Shown piece after piece: positions 25,320 to 33,541 of a stretch of DNA of 64,000 nt (the first letter of the stretch is position 1; each line of letters starts with the position of its first letter). The stretch covers positions 1-64,000 of the forward strand of contig CAZKIP010000003.1 in assembly GCA_964552945.1 (NCBI GenBank), read 5' to 3'. The stretch comes from CAZEAB01 sp964552945 (GTDB taxonomy: Archaea > Nanobdellota > Nanobdellia > Woesearchaeales > GW2011-AR9). The notes below the pieces were generated by a model. That model did no database searches. It was not told the origin of the DNA and worked only from the letters and a program-made list of their open reading frames with translations. The position numbers and the translations under genes were made by a program.

Positions 25320-25965
25320 GAACTAACTTTACTATTTTCTCATTCAATTCTTTATCAGGACTTTCCCGTTCAGGATGCCATTGAACTCCCATTATAGGGA
25401 AGGTTGGATGAAAAATTCCTTCTATTATATCTTCATTCTTAGCAAAAACTTCTAGTTTATTTGACATTTCCTCTTTAGTAATTCCAAAATTGTGATAAGA
25501 ATTAACTTTGGAGTTTTTTCCAAGTAGCTCTTGTTTTGCTGTAACTGTTATAGGATGGTCAGTTCTAGGAGGATGTGAATGATTTAATCTTAAATCGATG
25601 ACTTTCCCTCCAAAGTAGACGTTGATAAATTGCATCCCTCTACATATCCCTAAAACTGGCAACTTTTTTTCAATAGCTATATCTAACAACTTTTTCTCAG
25701 TTTGATCTCTTTTTAATGCAAGAGAAGTATTTTCAGTTCTTTCTCCTCCAAAAGAGTGAGGGTCTATATCGTTTCCTCCAGAGATTATAACTCCTTTAAT
25801 TGGGAGTGAAGAAAAATATTCTTTAACAGCTTCTGGATTATTTGGAATGGGGATAAGGGTGATTCCATTTTTTGCAAACCAAGTGGTATAGGCTTCTTCA
25901 AGAACATCAATTTCTCTATCATGAGAATTTTTACCTTGTTTCATTGATATAGCTACATGAATCAT
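25300..25965 (-). CDS. Class I glutamine-amidotransferase-like hydrolase (Cj1417-like)
   Basis: Peptidase C26/GATase1 fold. The nucleophile Cys lies in LGICRGMQFINVYFGG, the catalytic His-x-Glu in GVQWHPERESP, and the SGGNDIDPHSF oxyanion-side motif is near residue 60. At 221 aa it is a stand-alone domain without a synthase partner. PuuD-type gamma-glutamyl hydrolases share these motifs. In Campylobacter jejuni the homologous Cj1417 cleaves gamma-glutamyl-CDP-amidate to release cytidine diphosphoramidate. The gene overlaps the glutamine-kinase-like fusion by four bases, exactly the context expected for that role. Confidence 0.78.
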   Translation of the reverse strand: MIHVAISMKQGKNSHDREIDVLEEAYTTWFAKNGITLIPIPNNPEAVKEYFSSLPIKGVIISGGNDIDPHSFGGERTENTSLALKRDQTEKKLLDIAIEKKLPVLGICRGMQFINVYFGGKVIDLRLNHSHPPRTDHPITVTAKQELLGKNSKVNSYHNFGITKEEMSNKLEVFAKNEDIIEGIFHPTFPIMGVQWHPERESPDKELNEKIVKLVLKVLHK

Positions 25966-28841
25966 ATTTTTCCTCCTGGGATGATTTTATTTTGTTTACA
26001 ATCCAAGAGAACTGATTCAGCATTATTAATCTTGTTAAAAATTAGTTCTCCACAACCTATGGCGGCTGGAATGCCAAATTCTGCGCATCTTATTGACATA
26101 TGTGAAGCAACTCCCCCATATTTTGTGATAAGACCAGCAGGGTTACGGGTAAAAATCCAATCAAATCCAGGGTCTCCATTCTCAATGATAACGATTTTAC
26201 CTTCTAACTCCGGAACGTTGTTATTATCCATATTTGTTAAACTAACAATCTTACTATGGACACTTTTTTGAGTAATGAAATTTGGTTTAGCCGAGTAATG
26301 TTTGATAACATCAAAATCATTCTCGGAAAAAATTATTGAAGGCAAATTAATTTTTTGGTTAAGCATTCTATTTTTTTCTGATTTTAAAATAGCCTTTTTC
26401 CAGGATTCAATTTTGTTCTCATGACAGAATACGTCCTCCAAACTTAATAAAGCAATCTCCTTTCTAGTAAATCCTAATTCTTCTCCTGCTTGTGATATTA
26501 ATTCAAGTGAATCGCTGAGGTTTTTTGTAAATTCAAATTTTGCAAGTTCTCTTGCTTCCGTAGCTTCTTTGAGGAAAGTAATAAATTCTGTAGCGTTAAA
26601 ATCCAACCCTTCTTTTCTTAATTCATTTGTAATATTAATTTCTTCTTCAGAACTTAGTTGGAAATCAGATTTTTTAGAGGTGGAATTGGTAGCAAAGGAA
26701 TTTTGTAAAAGGCTAGGGTTAGCATCATACCTTAAACTGGTGATGTCATAAGTTCCGGGCCTAAGATGATAATAATCTTTCAAGAATTCTTCCCTACTTA
26801 TTTCGTTATTACAGAATTTGTTGAAATCTTCACTTATCTTTGTGGCAATGGTACTTATTGAGCTAAATAAAGAGTCATAAAATTGTTGATTTATAATACC
26901 TTTGTTGACAAGGCTTTTAACAATTATTTTGGCAATGAAACCAAGTCTAGCCATTCTTGAAAATTGTACAGTTCCCTTTCTACGACAATCATCAAGTAGA
27001 ATTTTGGCTTTATTTAGAAGTTCCTGAGGCTCTTTTTCCAATGGTGAAAGAAGTTCTTTTCTTTGAACTTCCATACTTAGGATAGTGTTGATGTCTTCTT
27101 TAATTGAAATGGGAGAATTTTTTACCAAGTTGTTAGTTAACCCAAGCAAGGCATTTTTCAATTCGTCAAGTTCTTCTTCATTAAATCCATTCTCTCTAAG
27201 CTCTTGAGCTCTTTTTGAAAAATTTAAATCGTAGCAAGTGAATAGAATTTCAAATTCAACTTTATCTTGCAAATGAGGATTTCTTTCAAGCTTTTTAAGG
27301 TAAAAGTCAACCAACTTTTCTCTTAACTGAGGAGATACGGCTTGAGGAGTGAATGAATTAAAAGTATTTCTTACATTTACAAAAGGTTTGTTTCCAAAAA
27401 GTTCAACCAATTTTGCAGGATTGACATTAAAATATCCTTGGGAGGTTCTAGCTTCATGCCATGCATTGTTTGTAATGATATAATCATATAACGAATGGTC
27501 AAGAGGATTAGGGTTATTGCCAATTATTTCAGCTGGATTCCAATCTGGCATATCGGCAAAGAAAGTTGTTGCTCCAGCAAGATGTTGCTTTCTATAAGAA
27601 TGGTTTCTAAATTCTTCTTTAAGAGAAACAATTTTTCTTTGAATTTCTTCATCAATTTTATCTTTGTGAATGTTTGCAGCAAGTGGTCTAACTTGAAAGA
27701 TGATTACTTGGTTATTACTATTTATGGAAAATTCAATATCTAAAGGAAGATGGGGCAGAATTTCTTCAATCTCTTTAACCGATTGAATTAACCTTTGCAT
27801 CTTTGAAGGTATCTTTTCTGTAAAATGACTTATTACCATTGATTGAGATTCTCTACCAGCGGTAACCGAATCTGTGCTTCCAGTTTTGTCATCATAATTT
27901 ATTACATAATATGGAGCATTGTTGGTTAAAGTTCTTGTAAAGATAACTCCGCTCATCAAAATGTTTTCAGTTTGTTTTTGGATTAATACTTGATTGAAAG
28001 AACTTTCAGAATCTTTATTTTTATATGAATTGAAAACTTTGTTAATGGAATTTTCTATCTCTCTCTTATTGGAAACATCTATGTTAAGAACACTTTCAAA
28101 ATATCCTGCCATAGAGTTATCTAGGGTGTCTTCATTAATGGCCGAACTTCTTGCTACAATTTTTCCATAAGGATAATTTTGAGTTATTTCAGAGAGAATT
28201 AAATCTTTGTTGGTTTTCCAGTCAGAGAAGGTAAATGCGTAGATTTTCTCAATTGAAGATCTTTTTAAAAGAGGTTTAAGAGCTCGCAAAGTATCTGCTT
28301 TAGTTGAAATAATTGTTTTATTGAGAAGGGTGGGTTTGTCTTTATCTTTTATTTCTTTAATCATTGAAGAAAATTTTGTAATGTCTTTAAATTTGTCTTT
28401 ATTTTCAAGAATATAATTAATAATTTTGAAATTTGATAGTCTTGTGTAATAGGAATGTTTTACAACTTTTCCTCCAATACTTTTTACATATTCAGAACCA
28501 TAGACATAACTTAAATCATCTCCATGAACAAGAATGATTTCTGCATCAGGAAATTTTTCATGAATTCTTTTTAGATTTTCAGTAGGATCTCTAGTATTTT
28601 GAATCATGATTTCATCAACACAATTGAGACTTTCTACAACGGCTTTCCTTTCTTCAAGGTTAGCTATTGGCCTAACTCTATATTCTTCTACCGCTTCATC
28701 GGAGAAAACTCCACAAATATTGTAATCTGATAATGATTTAGAAAAGTTTATGGAACGGAGATGTCCATAATGAAAAAGGTCGCAAACAACACCAATGTAG
28801 GAAATTTTCTTTATTTTTGCAAAATCTTTTTCTTGCTCCAA
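25962..28841 (-). CDS. Cytidylyltransferase-glutamine kinase-like fusion
   Basis: 959-aa two-part enzyme. Residues 14-140 are a TagD/GCT-type cytidylyltransferase (GVVCDLFHYGHLRS with HxGH at 24-27). From about 170 follows a PEP-synthase-like protein: nucleotide-binding domain with VARSSAINEDTLDNSMAG (229-246) and IIFQVRPLA, a long helical middle, and a C-terminal swivelling domain with KYGGVASHMSIRCAEFGIP, where His914 is the phosphocarrier. The combination with DPGFDWIF just before it resembles Campylobacter Cj1418, which phosphorylates the amide of L-glutamine. The N-terminal cytidylyltransferase is an addition not known to me in Cj1418. It overlaps the amidohydrolase gene and follows a GT2 gene. 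A GGTGA element precedes the ATG. Confidence 0.75.
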   Translation of the reverse strand: MEQEKDFAKIKKISYIGVVCDLFHYGHLRSINFSKSLSDYNICGVFSDEAVEEYRVRPIANLEERKAVVESLNCVDEIMIQNTRDPTENLKRIHEKFPDAEIILVHGDDLSYVYGSEYVKSIGGKVVKHSYYTRLSNFKIINYILENKDKFKDITKFSSMIKEIKDKDKPTLLNKTIISTKADTLRALKPLLKRSSIEKIYAFTFSDWKTNKDLILSEITQNYPYGKIVARSSAINEDTLDNSMAGYFESVLNIDVSNKREIENSINKVFNSYKNKDSESSFNQVLIQKQTENILMSGVIFTRTLTNNAPYYVINYDDKTGSTDSVTAGRESQSMVISHFTEKIPSKMQRLIQSVKEIEEILPHLPLDIEFSINSNNQVIIFQVRPLAANIHKDKIDEEIQRKIVSLKEEFRNHSYRKQHLAGATTFFADMPDWNPAEIIGNNPNPLDHSLYDYIITNNAWHEARTSQGYFNVNPAKLVELFGNKPFVNVRNTFNSFTPQAVSPQLREKLVDFYLKKLERNPHLQDKVEFEILFTCYDLNFSKRAQELRENGFNEEELDELKNALLGLTNNLVKNSPISIKEDINTILSMEVQRKELLSPLEKEPQELLNKAKILLDDCRRKGTVQFSRMARLGFIAKIIVKSLVNKGIINQQFYDSLFSSISTIATKISEDFNKFCNNEISREEFLKDYYHLRPGTYDITSLRYDANPSLLQNSFATNSTSKKSDFQLSSEEEINITNELRKEGLDFNATEFITFLKEATEARELAKFEFTKNLSDSLELISQAGEELGFTRKEIALLSLEDVFCHENKIESWKKAILKSEKNRMLNQKINLPSIIFSENDFDVIKHYSAKPNFITQKSVHSKIVSLTNMDNNNVPELEGKIVIIENGDPGFDWIFTRNPAGLITKYGGVASHMSIRCAEFGIPAAIGCGELIFNKINNAESVLLDCKQNKIIPGGKI

Positions 28842-28877
28842 TTAATTCACCCTTTTCTGTATTTGTATCTGTTACTA

Positions 28878-29756
28878 TCACTGGTGTGACATGTCAGCTA
28901 AGAAACCAAACAAAATAATTTGGATTCCCACTAAAATAAGCAGCATTCCAAGAATCAAGGAAGGCATTCTTCCAACTGATCCAAAACGAATAAATCTTGA
29001 GACTAACCACAATCCTATGATTCCCCCTACAAATAAAAACGCTCCACCAATCCTTCCAAAGAATTTCAGAGGTTGATAATCTCGGTAAATTCTTAAAATG
29101 TTAATCCATGCTTTTATAGCATATTGAAAAGGATTTTTGAATAATCTGCTTGCTCTTGTTTTTCTAGCAATAATTGGGATTTCTCCGATTCTAAATCCTT
29201 GCTTAGCACCTTTGATTATTTGTTCTTGAGTATATGTGAAAGTGTTGATGTACTTGATGTCTTTAGCAACTTCTAAGGTAAATGCTCTGAATCCAGTTGT
29301 TGAATCGGTTATTTTAACTTTTGTAAGAGAACTAAGTACTTTTGAAAAAGCTACATTTCCTAGCCATTTCAGAACAGGCATATGTTCAATCTTTCCTCTG
29401 AACCTACTTCCCAATACTAGGTCATAGCCAGCTTCTATTTTTCTAATTAATTCAGGAATATGTTTAGAATGGTATTGGCCGTCTGCATCGGTGTGAACAA
29501 TGATGTCTGCTTTTCTTGCTATACATTCCCTCATCTCTGATCTAAATGTTTCTGCCAAACCACGATTTCTTCTATGGGAAACAACGATGGCCCCTTCCTT
29601 TTTGGCAACTTCAATGGTTTTGTCTTTAGAACCATCGTTTAAAACAAGAATTTCGTATTTATACTTCTCATGGCTCATAATTTCCTTTATTTCTCTGATA
29701 ACTCTAGGAAGGGTTCTTTCTTCATTATAAGCTGGAATTGTGATTATAACTTTCAT
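28878..29756 (-). CDS. GT2 dolichol-phosphate-sugar synthase-like transferase
   Basis: DPM1/GtrB-like polyprenyl-phosphate sugar transferase. Catalytic part: VIITIPAYNEERTLPRVI, VLNDGSKDKTIEVAK, HTDADGQYH (DxD), LVLGSRFRGK and STTGFRAF. Two membrane spans close the protein (FGRIGGAFLFVGGIIGLWLV and PSLILGMLLILVGIQIILFG). The start at 29756 puts the first strand at residue 2, as in homologues. An upstream in-frame codon at 29843 adds 29 unrelated residues and is rejected. A TATA-like element at 29784-29793 fits the inner start. First gene of the operon with the glutamine-kinase fusion. Confidence 0.85.
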   Translation of the reverse strand: MKVIITIPAYNEERTLPRVIREIKEIMSHEKYKYEILVLNDGSKDKTIEVAKKEGAIVVSHRRNRGLAETFRSEMRECIARKADIIVHTDADGQYHSKHIPELIRKIEAGYDLVLGSRFRGKIEHMPVLKWLGNVAFSKVLSSLTKVKITDSTTGFRAFTLEVAKDIKYINTFTYTQEQIIKGAKQGFRIGEIPIIARKTRASRLFKNPFQYAIKAWINILRIYRDYQPLKFFGRIGGAFLFVGGIIGLWLVSRFIRFGSVGRMPSLILGMLLILVGIQIILFGFLADMSHQ

Positions 29757-29783
29757 GTAAGCAAATTTTTTGCAAAGTCCACT

Positions 29784-29793
29784 TAAATTATTT
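29784..29793 (-). promoter_or_regulatory. TATA-like element for the GT2/phosphoramidate-like operon
   Basis: Minus-strand AAATAATTTA lies about 32 bases before the ATG at 29756, supporting the shorter reading of the GT2 gene. Confidence 0.35.
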
Positions 29794-29881
29794 GTGATTT
29801 TTAGGGTCATATCCATAATAGAAATAAGCGTATACTGGAGCACGGCACTTACCTCTCCTTCTTAACTTTATCTTTCAGAAA

Positions 29882-29889
29882 ATATTTAA
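29882..29889 (+). promoter_or_regulatory. TATA box for the GT-C gene at 29914
   Basis: ATATTTAA is centred about 28 bases before the ATG. Confidence 0.45.
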
Positions 29890-29913
29890 AATGAATTTTT
29901 GAAATTAGATTAA

Positions 29914-31377
29914 ATGAAAAGTAAAACAATCTTCATCGTTCTATTATTATCAATCCTTCTTTTAGGCTCGTTTTTAAGATTTGGAGCGATAAGCGATGAA
30001 AGTTTATGGTTAGATGAATGTTTTACGTTAAATTTTTCTAGTAAGGAAATGTCCGAGATTGTTGACAGACTAAAAGAAGATGTCCATCCCCTTGGGTATT
30101 ATGTGGTTATGAGAGTAAGTAGATTATATCTCGGAGGAAGTGAGTTTGCACTTCGTTTTTCTTCTGTTCTGTTTGGAATAGCAAGTATCTTATTAATTTA
30201 TTTTGCAGGAAAAGAAATTTTTTCAAAGAGAGTTGGTCTATTGGCATCCCTGTTTCTTTCGTTATCTTACACGGCCATAGTTTATTCTCAAGAAGCTAAA
30301 ATGTATAGTATGTTTATGGCAGTATTCTTATTTTCATTTCTTTATTTTGTAAAATTTCTAAAAAGACCCTCTTGGAAGAATATTATTATTCTAAGTTTAG
30401 CTACAGGATTACTTCTTCATACCCATGTACTAGGTTTGTTAATTGTTGTTTGTTATGTAGCATATTACTTTATTGGAGCTTTGGTCGGCAGGGGTTATAA
30501 GGTAAACTTGGCTTCATTTTTTTCTGTTAAGATAAAAGAAGTTTACAATTTAAAGAGATTTATAGTTTTTTTATTGTTTAGTTTTATTTTATATCTCCCA
30601 TGGCTAAAGATGTTTTTGTTATACCAATTTCCTTTGCTGATTCATACTTTACAATTCAAGTTAGTAGAGAAAACAGGGTATGACCTTTTCAATTTAATTT
30701 TCCTTGTTTGCATTTTAATCTTTTTATTATGTTTAATTTTATTTTATTATATTTTGAACAATAAGAATCTATTCGGAAGAATTCATTCATCTATTGAATC
30801 ATCTAAATTTAATGAGGTTGTTTTTTCTATAGTTTTGGTTGGTTATGTTATTTTTGATTTGGTTATTAGTAGGCATTTCTTTGCTTCAGTTAATTTTGTG
30901 AGGTTTTTGGTTTTTATTTTACCTTTAATTTACATTTATTTAGCTTATTTATTTTTTAAGATTAGAAAAAGGACGATTTTTATTTTCCTTCTTTCTTTGT
31001 TTCTTTTTTCGGCTTCTTTTGAATTATATGATTATTATAACATTGATAGTAAGGAGCAGTTTGATGAAGCTGCGTTATATGTTTTTCAGGATGCGGGTAG
31101 TAATGATGTAATGTTTTTGCATCGTTCTGGGATAACTAAGGAATGTTTTGATTATTATTATCAAGGACAGATAAAAGAAGTTAGATTGGTTGAGGGAGAT
31201 GGTGTTAATAAGATTGTCATGGAATCTAGAGGGAGGGATTATGCTTACCTTCTTCTTTCTCACAACTTCCAGACTCATGATTTCTTCAAAGATGAGATGG
31301 CGAAGTTGTATCCTTTGGTTGAACATAGGGAATTTATTGGGATTGATGTTTACAAGTTTGAAGTAAGAGGGAGTTAA
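29914..31377 (+). CDS. GT-C membrane glycosyltransferase (GT39/ArnT-like)
   Basis: Polytopic protein of 487 aa with about ten membrane spans. After span 1 (IFIVLLLSILLLGSFLRF) the first outer loop carries SLWLDECFTL, the acidic catalytic motif of GT39/GT83 transferases, and HPLGYYVVMRV follows as in ArnT/PMT proteins. YSQEAKMYSMF is the conserved second loop. A soluble tail after about 385 faces outside. It uses a polyprenyl-phosphate-linked sugar on the outer face, so the neighbouring DPM1-like GT2 enzyme is a likely donor maker. The acceptor (lipid or protein) is unknown. Confidence 0.83.
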   Translation: MKSKTIFIVLLLSILLLGSFLRFGAISDESLWLDECFTLNFSSKEMSEIVDRLKEDVHPLGYYVVMRVSRLYLGGSEFALRFSSVLFGIASILLIYFAGKEIFSKRVGLLASLFLSLSYTAIVYSQEAKMYSMFMAVFLFSFLYFVKFLKRPSWKNIIILSLATGLLLHTHVLGLLIVVCYVAYYFIGALVGRGYKVNLASFFSVKIKEVYNLKRFIVFLLFSFILYLPWLKMFLLYQFPLLIHTLQFKLVEKTGYDLFNLIFLVCILIFLLCLILFYYILNNKNLFGRIHSSIESSKFNEVVFSIVLVGYVIFDLVISRHFFASVNFVRFLVFILPLIYIYLAYLFFKIRKRTIFIFLLSLFLFSASFELYDYYNIDSKEQFDEAALYVFQDAGSNDVMFLHRSGITKECFDYYYQGQIKEVRLVEGDGVNKIVMESRGRDYAYLLLSHNFQTHDFFKDEMAKLYPLVEHREFIGIDVYKFEVRGS

Positions 31378-31389
31378 TGTATCATAATC

Positions 31390-31397
31390 TATTTAAA
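31390..31397 (+). promoter_or_regulatory. TATA box for the 31427 operon
   Basis: TATTTAAA predicts a start near 31420. A GAGGAG element (31416-31421) lies at that position, so the message has at most an 8-base leader. Confidence 0.4.
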
Positions 31398-31426
31398 GGA
31401 CTTTTTTACATAGAAGAGGAGTTAAA

Positions 31427-33541
31427 ATGGTGAAGATAGGAGTTATCGGAGGAGGAAAATGGGGAAAGAACCATCTAAAGGATTTATCCCGAATGAGTTG
31501 TTGTACTCTTGTTGGCATCTCCGACCAAGATGATGAAAAAAGAGCCCTAGCAGAAAAATACTCAATTCTATTTTTTAATGATTTTAAGGAAATGTTACCT
31601 CATGTGGATGCGGTAACCATTGTTACACCAACAAACACTCATTATGAATTGGCAAAATATTGTTTAAATCAAGGTAAGTCTGTTTTTGTTGAGAAACCAC
31701 TTTGTTTCGATTTAAAACAATCTGAAGAATTAGTGAAACTAGCAAAAGAGAAAGGTCTTATCCTTGGAGTTGGTTATGTTTTCAGATTTAATCCATTAAC
31801 TAAGAGGTTGAAAGAGCTTCTTCCAGAGATTGGAGACATTCAATATATCTCAGGAAGGTATATTCATTCAACGGTTCCTCCAAGAAGAGATTCAGGAGTT
31901 GTTTTTAACCTAGCAGTTCATTTAATTGACATCCTTAATTTCACTCTTCCACAACCTCCAAAATCTATTTTTTGTAAACAAACAAATTATATTTCTAAAA
32001 ATAATGAAGATTCAGCTTTAATAACTTTAGATTATGGAAATTTTGTAGCTAATTTAGAAACTAGCTGTTGCCATCCTCTTAAGAAAAGAGATATGTGGAT
32101 TATTGCTTCTAAGGAGAAAATTTATTTAGATTTTCTTGATCAAGTAATGATTCGTTATCCTATAACCATCTCTGAAGACGGGACAATTAGTAAGGAAGCG
32201 GTAAGGGATCCCTTAGTTGAGAAAACAAGTCCTTTGTTTGAAGAGTTATGGAACTTTTGTACTATTCTAAATAAAAAAATGAATGGAGAACCTTTTGAAA
32301 ATCAATCTGCTGAAAATCTTTTAACAACTAAATTGTGCGTTTTGGCATTAGATTCTGCACACAAGGATGAAACAATTAAACTTGGAGGCCAAAAAATGAA
32401 TCTTGAAAATAATTCTGAAAAAGAGGATTTGTCTGTAGAACCTTGTAGCAATATTAAGAAAAAAGTAATCATGGTAACTGGTTGTGGTGGAGCGCCAACA
32501 ATAAATTTTGTAAGAAGTTTAAGGGATGCCGATCCAAAAAGAGAGAAATATCATATTATAGGAATTGATGCAAACCAGCACACCATCCATAGAAATGAAT
32601 GTGATAAAGCTTACCTTTGTCCGAGGGTTGATGATGAAAAATATATTCCTTTTGTGAAAAAGATTATTGAGATGGAAAAGGTGGAGTATATTCACACTCA
32701 GCCAGAAATTGAAGTTTTCACCATTGGAAAAAATCGTGATGAAATTCTTTCTACTGGGGCAAAGTTATTCATGCCTTCTCAAAAAACTATTGAAATTTTG
32801 CGAGATAAAGGTAAATCCTACAAGATTTGGAAAGAAGCAGGATTAAAAGTTCCGGAGAACATGGACATAAACAATGTTGACGATTTAAAAAATGCTTTTG
32901 AAAAATTTGGAGGAGAAATTTGGATTAGAGAAACAATTGGTGCCGCTGGTAAGGGTGCACTTTCAAAACCAAATTTTGAATTAGCTAAAGCTTACATTGA
33001 TTCCAGAGATGGTTGGGGAAAAACTGTGGCTGCACAACATCTAACAAACCGAACAACCACTTGGCAATCTTTATGGCATAATGGAAGGTTAGTTGTAGGA
33101 CAAGGAAGAGAAAGAAGGTATTGGGAGATGTCAAACAGAACTCAATCAGGTGTAACGGGTCTTACCGGTACTGGTCAAACAATTAAAGATCCAATTATTT
33201 CAGAGTTAGCAATTAAATGTGTCTTATCGGTTGATAGTAACCCTAATGGAATTTTCAGTGTTGATTTCACTTATGATAAGGAAGGTTATCCAAATCCTAC
33301 CGAAATTAACATTGGTAAGTTTTTCACTACCCATCATTTTATTACAAGAGCTGGTTGCAACATGCCAGAAAAATTGGTAGATTTAGCTTTTGGAGAGTAT
33401 AAGGGAGAATATAACCTTATAGATCCTTGTAAAGAAAACATTTGCTGGGTAAGAGGGATGGACGTCGTTCCTGTTATGCTTGAAGCAAATGAAATTGATG
33501 AAAAAGTTGCTGAACATACGGCGATAATGCAAAATTTATAA
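31427..33541 (+). CDS. Gfo/Idh/MocA oxidoreductase-ATP-grasp fusion
   Basis: 704-aa fusion. Residues 1-320 are a Gfo/Idh/MocA NAD(P) oxidoreductase: IGVIGGGKWGKNHL, VEKPL with Lys90, and FNLAVHLIDIL supplying the catalytic-type His165 and Asp168. A polar linker (about 325-345) leads to a CarB/PylC-type ATP-grasp part from 346: VTGCGGAPTINFVRSLRDAD, a Lys-rich DKGKSYKIWKEAGLKVPEN hinge, WIRETIGAAGKGAL and a metal-binding end PTEINIGKF. ATP-grasp enzymes of this type ligate a carboxylate to an amine. The one-base TAATG overlap with the next fusion suggests coupling. Product unknown; a sugar acid amide or amino-acyl sugar is possible. Confidence 0.8.
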   Translation: MVKIGVIGGGKWGKNHLKDLSRMSCCTLVGISDQDDEKRALAEKYSILFFNDFKEMLPHVDAVTIVTPTNTHYELAKYCLNQGKSVFVEKPLCFDLKQSEELVKLAKEKGLILGVGYVFRFNPLTKRLKELLPEIGDIQYISGRYIHSTVPPRRDSGVVFNLAVHLIDILNFTLPQPPKSIFCKQTNYISKNNEDSALITLDYGNFVANLETSCCHPLKKRDMWIIASKEKIYLDFLDQVMIRYPITISEDGTISKEAVRDPLVEKTSPLFEELWNFCTILNKKMNGEPFENQSAENLLTTKLCVLALDSAHKDETIKLGGQKMNLENNSEKEDLSVEPCSNIKKKVIMVTGCGGAPTINFVRSLRDADPKREKYHIIGIDANQHTIHRNECDKAYLCPRVDDEKYIPFVKKIIEMEKVEYIHTQPEIEVFTIGKNRDEILSTGAKLFMPSQKTIEILRDKGKSYKIWKEAGLKVPENMDINNVDDLKNAFEKFGGEIWIRETIGAAGKGALSKPNFELAKAYIDSRDGWGKTVAAQHLTNRTTTWQSLWHNGRLVVGQGRERRYWEMSNRTQSGVTGLTGTGQTIKDPIISELAIKCVLSVDSNPNGIFSVDFTYDKEGYPNPTEINIGKFFTTHHFITRAGCNMPEKLVDLAFGEYKGEYNLIDPCKENICWVRGMDVVPVMLEANEIDEKVAEHTAIMQNL

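Noticed and set aside
25962..28841. Ordinary PEP synthase or pyruvate phosphate dikinase
   Set aside because: The C-terminal PEP-binding barrel of those enzymes is absent. The protein ends right after the phospho-His swivelling domain, as in glutamine-kinase-like and rifampicin-phosphotransferase-like proteins.
29757..29843. 29-residue N-terminal extension of the GT2 gene
   Set aside because: GT2 proteins start at the first strand (VIITIPAYNE). A TATA-like element sits inside the extension, so the inner ATG at 29756 is preferred.
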